DNA of 19,288 nt. It comes from Rhodospirillaceae bacterium. Its GTDB lineage: Bacteria; Pseudomonadota; Alphaproteobacteria; SP197. Positions within the stretch are counted from its first letter, which is position 1. Every line of letters begins with the position of its first letter. The translations under genes and the position numbers were made by a program. The stretch spans positions 1-19,288 of the forward strand of contig JABIUG010000321.1 of the NCBI GenBank assembly GCA_018700655.1. Direction: 5' to 3'. The notes beneath the pieces are model-generated. The model worked only from the letters and a program-made list of their open reading frames with translations. It searched no databases and was not told where the DNA came from. Below, piece after piece: positions 7,075 through 14,190 of this stretch.

Positions 7075-7248
7075 TTAGTCCCTTTGGCCCAAATACACTG
7101 ATGAGCATCCACTTTCGAAGTGGGAACTCGTGTCCCCTGCATTTGCAGGTCCTGCTGAGTGCATCGCTGTAAGGAAAGCAATCGCTGCGGCACATCTGCA
7201 CACCAGAGAAATGTCCATGGACAAAAACCCTTTCCTCGACTGGCTCAT
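7075..7248 (-). pseudogene. Signal-peptide ORF in frame with the SecD-like paralog, separated by one TAA codon
   Basis: ATG 7248 has a good ribosome binding site (GGAG, 7 nt spacing). The 57 codons read MSQSRKGFLSMDISLV, then an alanine-rich hydrophobic core and GPANA followed by GD, which is a convincing cleavable Sec signal peptide. After it, SSVYLGQRD runs into TAA (7075-7077), one Phe codon, then the ATG of the SecD-like gene in the same frame. The residues on both sides of the stop can be laid against SecD VQIDEQAYVDGRLESV, with the stop near Y66. The simplest reading is one exported SecD-P1 protein of about 340 residues (6226-7248) broken by a nonsense change, for example CAA or TAC to TAA. 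Alternatives are a sequencing error, or a genuine short secreted peptide coupled to reinitiation at ATG 7071. Confidence 0.6.
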
Positions 7249-7368
7249 ACCCGATCTCCGTTCATCCAGAAAATTCTGTGCTCGCCATGCCCGTACCGCA
7301 ACCGCCATGCAGGAATTTGGAGTTTCGAGGTTTCCCCATTCTCTCCAATTCGACTAGGGTCCGCGACC

Positions 7369-8226
7369 ATGACAGATCAAGACCAGACCGCGCTTTTGAC
7401 GCGTATTGCAGCCGCCCTGGAGCGTTTGGCGCCCCAGGAAGCGCCCGATGATCTACTCGACCAGGCCGATGCCTTTGTCTGGCATGCCGAGACCGGCACG
7501 CTGCAGGCGGTACCGGAAGTCCAGCATATCCCGCTCGACCTGCTGCAGGGTGTTGCGCTGGTGAAGGATATCCTGCTGGGCAACACGCAACGGTTTGTCG
7601 ACGGTCTGCCCGCCAACAACGCCCTGTTGTGGGGTGCGCGTGGCATGGGAAAATCAAGCCTTGTCAAGGCTGTTCACGCACACCTCAATGCGGCGCAGCT
7701 ACGTTCCCTGGCGCTGATCGAGATTCACCGTGAGGATATCGGCACCCTGCCCCGCCTGCTTGGCCGCCTGCGACGCACAGAACGACGTTGCGTCCTGCTG
7801 TGTGACGATCTTTCCTTCGAGGCCGATGATGCGACCTTCAAGTCGCTCAAGGCCGTGCTGGAAGGCGGCATCGAGGGCCGACCTGACAACGTGATCTTTT
7901 ATGCCACTTCGAACCGGCGTCACCTGATGCCGCGTGACATGATGGAAAACGAACGTTCGACCGCGATCAACCCGGCCGAGGTGGTCGAGGAGAAGGTCTC
8001 GCTTTCGGACCGATTCGGTCTGTGGCTGGGTTTTCACGGCTGCGACCAGCCGACCTATCTCTCGATCATCGATGGTTACGTTGCCCATTTCGGGCTCGAT
8101 ATCGACGCGAAATCCGTGCGTGCCCAGGCGATCGAGTGGCAAACCACCCGCGGCGCACGCTCAGGCCGCGTCGCCTGGCAGTTCATCCAGGACCTTTCCG
8201 GCCGCCTGGGCCAGCGGCTGAGCTGA
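7369..8226 (+). CDS. DUF815 family AAA+ ATPase
   Basis: 285 residues. Walker A is G89ARGMGKS96, Walker B CVLLCDD (141-147), sensor-1-like ATSNRRHL (179-186), followed by SDRFGLWLGF (213-222), all characteristic of DUF815 (PF05673) proteins. The biochemical role of this family is not established to my knowledge. I chose the ATG at 7369 (MTDQDQTALLTRIAAALERL), with AGGG about 9 nt upstream; an in-frame GTG at 7159 would give a longer protein but its extra N-terminus is basic, Cys/His-rich and unlike the family. It is the only gene transcribed rightwards in this part. It diverges from the SecD-like gene and converges on the lipoprotein gene. No membrane segment or signal peptide, so cytoplasmic. 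Confidence 0.9.
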   Translation: MTDQDQTALLTRIAAALERLAPQEAPDDLLDQADAFVWHAETGTLQAVPEVQHIPLDLLQGVALVKDILLGNTQRFVDGLPANNALLWGARGMGKSSLVKAVHAHLNAAQLRSLALIEIHREDIGTLPRLLGRLRRTERRCVLLCDDLSFEADDATFKSLKAVLEGGIEGRPDNVIFYATSNRRHLMPRDMMENERSTAINPAEVVEEKVSLSDRFGLWLGFHGCDQPTYLSIIDGYVAHFGLDIDAKSVRAQAIEWQTTRGARSGRVAWQFIQDLSGRLGQRLS

Positions 8227-8261
8227 CAGTAGGCCCACAGTCAATTTTCGATATTTTCGTC

Positions 8262-8284
8262 ATCGCCCAACTTGATGGGGCGAT
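8262..8284. other. Short inverted repeat in the convergent DUF815 / lipoprotein intergenic region
   Basis: ATCGCCC (8262-8268) pairs with GGGCGAT (8278-8284) around a 9-nt loop. There is no clear U-run on either side, so it is at best a weak bidirectional terminator. It lies in the 178-nt gap between two convergent genes. Confidence 0.3.
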
Positions 8285-8339
8285 CCATGCCGCAACAACA
8301 GCGACAGGCACGAACGGTTCGGGCTCGCGAGAGTACGGT

Positions 8340-8371
8340 ATGGATGGCCCGCTCAAACCTGGCCATGACGG
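8340..8371. repeat. REP-like palindromic unit
   Basis: ATGGATGGCCCGCTCAAA followed by CCTGGCCATGACGG contains a perfect ATGGCC/GGCCAT stem (8344-8349, 8361-8366) with an 11-nt loop. The layout 'GGATGGCCcG.TCAAaCC.GGCCATGAC' resembles short palindromic repeats that I remember from intergenic regions of many alphaproteobacteria. Only one copy is visible in this window, so dispersion in the genome is assumed, not seen. Confidence 0.4.
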
Positions 8372-8404
8372 TCTAGGGAGGTGTGCACCCTTCCTGCCGT
8401 GCGC

Positions 8405-9370
8405 TCATTCCAGATAGGGTAGCGGGTCCACCGCTGATGTCCCGCGGCGCAGTTCGAAATGAGATTGGGGTTGGGAAACCCCACCGCTGGCCCCGACGCT
8501 GGCGATGACGTCGCCACGCAGGACCGTCTGGCCGCGAGAGACGAGATTGCGGGCGTTGTGGGCATAGGCCGAGACCCAGTCGTTGGCGTGACGGATGAGA
8601 ACCAGGTTGCCGTAATCATCAAGTTCGCTGCCGGCATAGGCGACCACACCGTCTTCCGCAGCCAGGACCGGTGTTCCAGCCGCGGCGCCGATATTGATCC
8701 CGTCATTTTGGCGTCCACCCTCCTTGGGGCCATAAGTCGAGAGCAAAGTGCCCTGTACCGGCCAGATGAAACGCAGGTCGGTGCGTGCGGTAGGTTCCAC
8801 GATTTCGGTCGTGACGGGCTGGGGCACGTCCGTGGCGACCACTTCGGGCTCGACAACAACCGTGGCAACCGTCACCGGCACTGCGCCTTCCGGGATGGTC
8901 AGGCGTTGTCCGATCAGGAGGTCATAAGGTGCTTCGAGAGTGTTGGCCTCGATCAGGGCGCGGGGTGTCACACCCAGGCTGCGCGCCAGTCCATAGAGCG
9001 TGTCGCCCGATTCGACCGTGATCACGTCGACCGTGCCGGTCGCGGTCGCAACGGTCTGGGGCGCCACGGGTTCGGGTTCGGGCGCGGTTTCCTCAGCCAG
9101 CAGGATCTGTTCGATCCGGGCGATCAGATCGTCGGTGCCGGAGGAGTCCTGGACCTGAAACACCATCGGAGAACCAGGTGGCACCGGCTTCTTGCCGGGT
9201 AGTGGCGGCACGACGACGGCGACGATCTGTTCCGATGTTGTTGTCGTGCCGGTTGCAGTCGAGGCGCCATAGGTCACCGGCGCCGGCGGTTGGCTGCAAG
9301 CTGTCGTGAAAACCAGCACAGCCAGCCCGACAAACCACGCCCAATCACGGCGTCGCCTGCATTCAGCCAT
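8405..9370 (-). CDS. LysM / degenerate LytM (M23) lipoprotein, NlpD-like
   Basis: 321 residues from ATG 9370, which overlaps the pcm stop by 8 nt. MAECRRRRDW is followed by a hydrophobic stretch and a lipobox-like FTTAC, so C25 is probably lipidated. A Pro/Thr-rich linker leads to LysM (116-160, VESGDTLYGLARSLGV to GQRLTIP), which binds peptidoglycan. The LytM domain is at 210-320. In active M23 enzymes the first zinc ligands form HxxxD; here the site reads QNDGINIG, with N222 and N226 instead. H271 (AYAHN) and H304 (HFELR) are kept. E. coli NlpD, also degenerate there, activates cell-wall amidases rather than cutting itself, so this is probably a division amidase activator. In the surE-pcm-nlpD order seen in proteobacteria. 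Confidence 0.9.
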   Translation of the reverse strand: MAECRRRRDWAWFVGLAVLVFTTACSQPPAPVTYGASTATGTTTTSEQIVAVVVPPLPGKKPVPPGSPMVFQVQDSSGTDDLIARIEQILLAEETAPEPEPVAPQTVATATGTVDVITVESGDTLYGLARSLGVTPRALIEANTLEAPYDLLIGQRLTIPEGAVPVTVATVVVEPEVVATDVPQPVTTEIVEPTARTDLRFIWPVQGTLLSTYGPKEGGRQNDGINIGAAAGTPVLAAEDGVVAYAGSELDDYGNLVLIRHANDWVSAYAHNARNLVSRGQTVLRGDVIASVGASGGVSQPQSHFELRRGTSAVDPLPYLE

Positions 9371-9998
9371 GAGTGCCATCAGAAACAAGCGGAACGAACC
9401 GCACATCCAGAAAAGCCTCGCTCTCGTAACCTTCATCCAACCGTTGCACACGATAGAGCTTCTGGTCCCACGTGCCCTCACCGACCGGCACGATCATGAT
9501 GCCGCCCGGCGCCAGTTGCTCGATCAGGCCTTCGGGCATCGACGGAGCCGCTGCCGTCACCATGATCCTGTCGAAAGGCGCCTGGCGTGGCCAGCCTTTC
9601 GAACCATCACCCAGCATCGTGGTGATGTTGTGGAGGCGCTGCTTGTCGAAACACACCTGGGCCTTGCGCAAAAGTTCTTCATGGCGCTCGATCGTATAGA
9701 CCCGGCGCGACAGCCCGGCCAGGATTGCAGCCTGATAGCCCGAGCCTGTGCCGATCTCGAGCACGCGCATGCGTTTGTCGATCTCCAGCTTCTGGGTCAT
9801 CAGCCCGACCACGATGGGCTGGCTGATCGTCTGGCCGCAGCCGATCGGCAAGGCGGTGTTGTCCCAGGCCTGGGCTGCCAGTTCGTCCGGCACAAACGCC
9901 TCTCGGGGTGTCGCCTCCAGGGCTTTCAGCACGCTCATGTCGCTGACGCCCTGACCGCGCAGCTCCATCAGGAGCCTGATCGTCCCCGATTCGGTCAT
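9363..9998 (-). CDS. pcm: Protein-L-isoaspartate O-methyltransferase
   Basis: 211 residues. LPIGCGQTISQPIVV (50-64) is the family's substrate-side signature and VLEIGTGSGYQAA (79-91) is SAM motif I; RVYTIERHEEL and FDRIMVTAAAP follow as motifs post-I and II. It methylates isoaspartyl residues in damaged proteins so that they can revert to aspartate; cytoplasmic. Its ATG shares one base with the surE stop (TGATG at 9996-10000), so translation is coupled, and no separate ribosome binding site is visible. The pairing of surE with pcm is classic for stress and stationary-phase repair genes. Confidence 0.96.
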   Translation of the reverse strand: MTESGTIRLLMELRGQGVSDMSVLKALEATPREAFVPDELAAQAWDNTALPIGCGQTISQPIVVGLMTQKLEIDKRMRVLEIGTGSGYQAAILAGLSRRVYTIERHEELLRKAQVCFDKQRLHNITTMLGDGSKGWPRQAPFDRIMVTAAAPSMPEGLIEQLAPGGIMIVPVGEGTWDQKLYRVQRLDEGYESEAFLDVRFVPLVSDGTHG

Positions 9999-10756
9999 CA
10001 GGCAAAGGAACGGGTGAGCCGCTCCAGTGCCGCATCATGGGTCATATCGAGCGCGATCGGTGTGACCGAGACCTTCAGATCGAGCATGGCCTGGATATCG
10101 GTTCCAGGCGCAACATGGCCGGCATCCATACCCCAGCCACTGGTCCAGAAGTAATCACGGCCGAACGGGTCGCTACGCTGGACCGGCTTCAGGTCGGCGA
10201 AGTTGTGTTGGCCCTGGCGGCAGGCCACGACACCTTCGACATCAGCCGGTTGAACGGGTGGAAAGTTGACGTTCATCAACACGCCTTTCGGCCAGCCGGC
10301 ATCAAGCAGGCGGCGCACGACATCAGGGGCATGGGATCTTGCTGTATCCCAGTGCAGCGGCTCGTCGCACCTGTATTCCTGACTCATGGCAATCGAGGGA
10401 ATGCCCAGAAGAGTTCCTTCCATCGCCGCGGCAACGGTGCCCGAATAGGTCACATCGTCGGCCAGATTGCCGCCGCGGTTGACGCCCGAGAGCACCAGAT
10501 CGACCCCGCCTTCGGCCATGACATGACGCACGCCCATCATGACGCAATCGGCGGGGGTGCCGTCGACGCTGTAGCGGTTCTCGCCAATACGGCGCAGGCG
10601 CAAGGGATCATGCAGCGAGATCGAGTGACCCTTGCCGCTCTGCTCGGTCGACGGCGCGACCACGACAACGTCATCGGAAAGCTCCGAGGCAATCGTTTCC
10701 ATGCAGGCAAGACCGCTGGCATGAATGCCGTCATCGTTGGTCACGAGAATACGCAC
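9998..10756 (-). CDS. surE: 5'/3'-nucleotidase SurE
   Basis: 252 residues from a GTG at 10756. That start gives the typical SurE beginning VRILVTNDDGIHASGL and has GAGAGG 8 nt upstream; a longer TTG start would overlap serS. The metal ligands D8, D9, S40 and N93 (NDDG, STEQSG, SGVNRGGN) are all present, as is YSGTVAAAMEG. SurE removes phosphate from nucleoside 5'- and 3'-monophosphates and exopolyphosphate. It starts 25 nt after serS and overlaps pcm by one base, so serS-surE-pcm-lipoprotein forms one transcriptional unit. Confidence 0.95.
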   Translation of the reverse strand: MRILVTNDDGIHASGLACMETIASELSDDVVVVAPSTEQSGKGHSISLHDPLRLRRIGENRYSVDGTPADCVMMGVRHVMAEGGVDLVLSGVNRGGNLADDVTYSGTVAAAMEGTLLGIPSIAMSQEYRCDEPLHWDTARSHAPDVVRRLLDAGWPKGVLMNVNFPPVQPADVEGVVACRQGQHNFADLKPVQRSDPFGRDYFWTSGWGMDAGHVAPGTDIQAMLDLKVSVTPIALDMTHDAALERLTRSFA

Positions 10757-10781
10757 GCCGGTACCTCTCAGTATTTCGGGC

Positions 10782-12059
10782 TCAGTTTTTGGCTTCGATT
10801 CGTTCAAGGCCGTTCATGTAAGGCCGCAGAACCTCGGGCACCGTCACGGAACCGTCGGCGTTCTGATAGTTCTCCAGGACGGCAACCAGGGCACGACCGA
10901 CAGCAAGTCCCGAACCGTTCAGGGTGTGGACGAAGCGCGTCTTCTTTTCGCCTTTGGGCCGGCAGCGGGCACGCATCCGGCGGGCCTGGAAGTCGCCGCA
11001 GTTCGAACAGCTTGAGATTTCGCGGTAGAGCCCCTGCCCCGGAAGCCAGACTTCCAGATCGTAGGTCCGCTGGGCGGAGAACCCGATATCGCCGGTCGCC
11101 AGCACCATCACACGATAGGCCAAGCCCAACCTTTGCAGGATCGTCTCGGCGCATCGTGTCATGTGCTGATGTTCGTCTGCCGACTGCTCAGGCGTCGTGA
11201 TCGATACCAGCTCGACCTTCCAGAACTGATGCTGGCGGATCATGCCTTTGGTGTCGCGCCCTGCAGAACCTGCTTCAGAGCGGAAACACGGCGTGAAGGC
11301 CGTCAGACGCCTGGGCAGGGTTTCTTCTTCTGTGATGCTCTCGCGCACGAAGTTGGTCAGCGTCATCTCTGCGGTCGGGATCAGGTAGCGTCCGTCCGTC
11401 GTCTGGAAGAGATCTTCGGCGAATTTCGGCAGGTTGCCGGTGCTATAGGCAACTTCCGGGCGCACCAGCAGGGGCGAGGAAACCTCGGTATAACCAAATT
11501 CCTGCGTGTGGATGTCGAGCATGAAGAGCGCCAGCGCCTTTTCCATACGCGCCAGGGCACCGGTCAGCACGACAAACCTGGCGCCCGACAGCTCGGCGGC
11601 CAGATCGAAATCCATCAGCCCCAAACCGGTGCCGATATCGGCATGGTCCTTCGGTTCGAAATCGAAGCTGGGCGCTTCACCCCATCTGCGGTCCTCGACA
11701 TTGTCGTCTTCATCAGCACCTTCAGGTACCAAATCGTCGACCATGTTGGGAATGCCCGCGAGCAAATCGTTCAGTTCGGTTGATGCCGCGCTCTCGCCTT
11801 CTTCAAGAGCAGTTATCTGTTCCTTGATCGTGCCGACTTCGGCGATTGTCTCGGCCGCGTCCTCGCCTTTGGACTTGGCCTGGCCAATCGCCTTGGAAAG
11901 TTCGTTGCGCCGCTGCTGGAGTTCCTGGGAAGTGGTCTTGAACCCACGCACGGATTTATCGAGATCGAGGAGACGCGAGGACATCGCCTCCAGCCCGCGC
12001 TTGGCGCAGGCCACATCAAAGGCTTCGGGATGATCGCGTATCCAGGCAATGTCGTGCAT
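10782..12059 (-). CDS. serS: Serine--tRNA ligase
   Basis: 425 residues, normal length. The N-terminal coiled-coil arm that holds the long variable arm of tRNA-Ser is at about 30-105 (basic and acidic heptads, ELQQRRNELSKAIGQAKSKG). Class II motifs follow: motif 2 as PCFRSEAGSAGRDTKGMIRQHQF and motif 3 as LNGSGLAVGRALVAVLENYQ near the C-terminus. It charges tRNA-Ser with serine in the cytoplasm. AAAGGAGAGG 5-8 nt before the ATG is an excellent ribosome binding site. That site directly abuts the base of a long inverted repeat in the upstream gap. First gene of the serS-surE-pcm-lipoprotein unit. Confidence 0.97.
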   Translation of the reverse strand: MHDIAWIRDHPEAFDVACAKRGLEAMSSRLLDLDKSVRGFKTTSQELQQRRNELSKAIGQAKSKGEDAAETIAEVGTIKEQITALEEGESAASTELNDLLAGIPNMVDDLVPEGADEDDNVEDRRWGEAPSFDFEPKDHADIGTGLGLMDFDLAAELSGARFVVLTGALARMEKALALFMLDIHTQEFGYTEVSSPLLVRPEVAYSTGNLPKFAEDLFQTTDGRYLIPTAEMTLTNFVRESITEEETLPRRLTAFTPCFRSEAGSAGRDTKGMIRQHQFWKVELVSITTPEQSADEHQHMTRCAETILQRLGLAYRVMVLATGDIGFSAQRTYDLEVWLPGQGLYREISSCSNCGDFQARRMRARCRPKGEKKTRFVHTLNGSGLAVGRALVAVLENYQNADGSVTVPEVLRPYMNGLERIEAKN

Positions 12060-12074
12060 CGGTCCTCTCCTTTA

Positions 12075-12135
12075 GAGCAGATCACGATCATACGGAATCG
12101 CAATCGCGATCCGGCATGCTCGTGTGAATCTGCTC
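12075..12135. repeat. Imperfect inverted repeat element 1 (61 bp) in the serS leader
   Basis: GAGCAGATCACGATCATACG on the left pairs, with small bulges, with the right arm ending CACGAGCATGCCGG-type complement and ATCTGCTC (12128-12135). The right arm, read in reverse complement, begins GAGCAGATTCACACGA. It sits immediately upstream of the serS ribosome binding site and is related to the neighbouring element 2. Confidence 0.75.
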
Positions 12136-12150
12136 AATCTTCAGAGTATC

Positions 12151-12210
12151 GAGCGGATTCACAAGATTGGGTGGACCCACAGCGTGGGCCCACCCAATCT
12201 TGATCCGCTC
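12151..12210. repeat. Near-perfect inverted repeat element 2 (60 bp, loop AGC)
   Basis: The 30-nt left arm (12151-12180, starting GAGCGGATTCACAAGATTGG) and the 27-nt right arm (12184-12210, ending TTGATCCGCTC) pair at 26 of 27 positions, with a 3-nt bulge in the left arm and a 3-nt loop. It lies between the tatC stop and serS, so it could end tatC transcripts. Its ends (GAGC-R-GAT) match element 1, placed in the opposite orientation. Confidence 0.88.
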
Positions 12211-12212
12211 TA

Positions 12213-12243
12213 GCGGCCTGTATAAGGCCACGCCTCAAGGCGG
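12213..12243. other. Two small hairpins after tatC
   Basis: GGCC-TGTATAA-GGCC is followed directly by CGCC-TCAA-GGCG. They come shortly after the tatC stop on the minus strand. Neither has a U-run, but together with element 2 they make this a structured 3' region for the tat transcript. Confidence 0.35.
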
Positions 12244-12259
12244 TCTACCGGTCACAGCA

Positions 12260-13288
12260 TCAAGGTTTGGGATTGAAGTCGGTTTCCTCGAAACCGTCGA
12301 GATCTTCAGCCTCCTCGACGGGGGCTTTGGTCTCTTCATCCTCGGCCTCTTCGCGTGCCTGGGCCTTCTTACGTTCGGTGAACCGCGCGCACCAGATCGA
12401 AATCTCGTAGAGCAGGATCATCGGCAAGGCGAGGCCCAACTGGCTGAAAGGATCGGGCGGCGTGATGACGGCCGCCAGCACAAAAACCGCCACGATGGCG
12501 TATTTGCGTTTTTCCCTCAGGCCCTGCGCCGTGACGACACCGGTCCGGGCAAGAAGCGTCATGACCAGTGGAAGCTGAAAACTGATGCCAAAGGCAAAGA
12601 GCAGCTTGAGCAACAGCGAGAAATACTCGCTAACCCTGACTTCCATCACGATCGGCAGCTTTCCGAACTCGCCGGTCTGCTGGAAACCCAGGAAGAATTT
12701 CAGTGCCACTGGGAAGAAGGCGTAGTAAACCATGCCCGCGCCCAGCATGAAGAGCAGCGGGAACACGAGCAGGAAGGGCAAGACGACCTTCTTTTCCTTG
12801 CGATAGAGCCCCGGCCCGACAAAGGACCAGAGCTGATAGGCAAGAAACGGCAGTGAAATACACAACGACAGGAAAAAACCGACCTTCACATAAGTCAGGA
12901 AGGCTTCCTGCGGACTCGTGAAAATGAAACGCGGTGGAAACTCGACCGAAGAGAGCTCCTCGGTGTTGATCGCCTGGCCTTCGGCGACGACGTTGGGGTC
13001 CGCGTCGACGTCTGGCCCTTCATGGAACGGCTCATCGGAGAAAAGCAACCAGGCATCCTGCATGGTCTGTTCAAGCCAGCCCTGCTCGCCTTCGTCACCT
13101 TCCTCCACCGGCGCCAGCCCGTAGGCGTCGTATAGCGGGACAGCGAGGAAATTGAAGATGGGTTGGGCAAAGTAGAAACATGGCAGGAACGCGATCAGAA
13201 CCACCGCCGCACTGCGGACAAGGCGCTTTCGAAGCTCAACCAGATGCTCAAGCAACGGCAGCTTGGTGTCGTCAATATCCTTGATCAC
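12260..13288 (-). CDS. tatC: Sec-independent protein translocase TatC, with acidic periplasmic insert
   Basis: 342 residues; GTG start whose GTGA overlaps the tatB stop by 4 nt. The N-terminus LLEHLVELRKRLVRS is the conserved twin-arginine-recognition region; six membrane segments follow, with YRKEKK in the first cytoplasmic loop and the conserved VITPPDPFSQ. TatC is the receptor for folded proteins bearing RR signal peptides. Typical TatC is about 240-270 residues; the excess is here in two places. One is a C-terminal Glu-rich tail (about 310-342). The other is an insert of roughly 55-60 residues in the first periplasmic loop (about 58-118), which holds 17 acidic residues and no Lys or Arg. 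Those two features are unusual; the core is otherwise normal. Confidence 0.95.
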   Translation of the reverse strand: MIKDIDDTKLPLLEHLVELRKRLVRSAAVVLIAFLPCFYFAQPIFNFLAVPLYDAYGLAPVEEGDEGEQGWLEQTMQDAWLLFSDEPFHEGPDVDADPNVVAEGQAINTEELSSVEFPPRFIFTSPQEAFLTYVKVGFFLSLCISLPFLAYQLWSFVGPGLYRKEKKVVLPFLLVFPLLFMLGAGMVYYAFFPVALKFFLGFQQTGEFGKLPIVMEVRVSEYFSLLLKLLFAFGISFQLPLVMTLLARTGVVTAQGLREKRKYAIVAVFVLAAVITPPDPFSQLGLALPMILLYEISIWCARFTERKKAQAREEAEDEETKAPVEEAEDLDGFEETDFNPKP

Positions 13289-13758
13289 GATGCGTTGCCT
13301 GCCGAAACCTTGTTATCGGCAGGCGTTTCCGCGACCGCCGGCTTTGCTGTGACCTCAGGTTTTTCCGGGGTCGTCGGGTCTGCCGCACCGGCCGCATCCG
13401 CACCTTTATCCGATGCGGTGCTCGAGGCCTCTTTCACGGTATCACCGGCTTCCTTGAGGTTGTCGCGCACAGCCTCGTTGGTCTCCGTGAGCTGCTTTTT
13501 TATCGTACCGGTCGGATCCAGTGCACTGGCCACGGACTTTTTGACCTTGCCAGGCGTCTCGATGGCCTTCTTCACACCATCAAGTTCGGCATCCTTGGCA
13601 TAGTCATCGAGCGCCTTCTGGAACTCGCGCGCCATCTTGCGTGCCTTGCCGGTGTATATCCCGACAGTCCGCAGCACCTTTGGAAGGTCCTTCGGCCCGA
13701 CGACAACCAGCAGCACGCCGCCAACCACCGCCAACTCGAACCAGCCGAGATCGAACAT
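13285..13758 (-). CDS. tatB: Sec-independent protein translocase TatB
   Basis: 157 residues: MFDLGWFELAVVGGVLLVVVGP is the single membrane segment with the family's Glu (E8), then the amphipathic helix KDLPKVLRTVGIYTGKARKM typical of TatB, then a long Lys/Glu/Ala/Pro-rich tail of low complexity. TatB forms the receptor complex with TatC. It starts 12 nt after the tatA stop and overlaps tatC; TAAGGGCG precedes the ATG. Confidence 0.95.
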   Translation of the reverse strand: MFDLGWFELAVVGGVLLVVVGPKDLPKVLRTVGIYTGKARKMAREFQKALDDYAKDAELDGVKKAIETPGKVKKSVASALDPTGTIKKQLTETNEAVRDNLKEAGDTVKEASSTASDKGADAAGAADPTTPEKPEVTAKPAVAETPADNKVSAGNAS

Positions 13759-13770
13759 TACTAAACGCCC

Positions 13771-14016
13771 TTAGGCCCGTTCGACCGTCTTGTCCTTGTC
13801 GGTCTCTGCTTCGGTGGAAGCAGCGCTGCCCTCGATCGTCTGAGGGGCTTCCTCGACGGTCTTGGCCTTGGCGCTGTCTTCTTCCTTCATGCCCGACTTG
13901 AACTCCTTGATGCCCTTGGCGAGATCGCCGGCGAGCTTTGGAATCCGGTCGCGACCGAACAGAAGCAAAACAATCACCAGCACGATCAACCAGTGCCAAA
14001 TACTGAAACTACCCAT
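13771..14016 (-). CDS. tatA: Sec-independent protein translocase TatA
   Basis: 81 residues. MGSFSIWHWLIVLVIVLLLF is the membrane anchor, then FGRDRIPKLAGDLAKGIKEF, the amphipathic helix that polymerises to form the Tat pore, and an acidic tail. The ATG at 14016 is chosen because GAGG lies 8 nt before it and the protein then begins as in other TatA proteins; an upstream extension would be a non-conserved leader. First gene of tatA-tatB-tatC. Confidence 0.95.
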   Translation of the reverse strand: MGSFSIWHWLIVLVIVLLLFGRDRIPKLAGDLAKGIKEFKSGMKEEDSAKAKTVEEAPQTIEGSAASTEAETDKDKTVERA

Positions 14017-14085
14017 TTGCGAACCTCGTTTTCTTTTATCGGTTCCGCGGACCGGTTTAGTCCGATCCATCCCTGTAAGGGGGAA

Positions 14086-14115
14086 CATATAATGATCTTG
14101 TGTGGTCCCTGCCAG
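14086..14115 (-). promoter_or_regulatory. Candidate sigma-70 promoter for tatABC
   Basis: On the minus strand CTGGCA (14110-14115) and TATATG (14086-14091) are 18 nt apart, four of six matches each to the consensus hexamers. It lies 70 nt upstream of the tatA ATG in the 174-nt gap after the ABC ATPase gene. I see no other clear signal in that gap. Confidence 0.4.
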
Positions 14116-14190
14116 CGTAAATCGCCGCACGCGACATTCACGGCCAACAACTCATGACACTGGAATAGGCCAATTTCGTGGCAGGAGCGG

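Noticed and set aside
7159..7368. 70-codon N-terminal extension of the DUF815 ATPase from a GTG
   Set aside because: The extension is Cys/His/Pro-rich, unlike the family, and overlaps the signal-peptide region on the other strand.
8227..8404. Strong terminator expected between the convergent DUF815 and lipoprotein genes
   Set aside because: Only a 7-bp hairpin and a REP-like palindrome are seen, neither followed by a U-run.
9998..10807. Longer SurE from a TTG start
   Set aside because: It would overlap serS by 26 nt and add a non-conserved leader; GTG 10756 has a good ribosome binding site and gives the standard SurE N-terminus.
10037..11200. 387-codon plus-strand open frame opposite surE and serS
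   Set aside because: Antisense shadow; the minus-strand reading has full catalytic motifs of both enzymes.
12060..12259. T-box or other known riboswitch upstream of serS
   Set aside because: The gap is filled by two inverted repeats; no T-box core is seen and such elements are not expected in this class.
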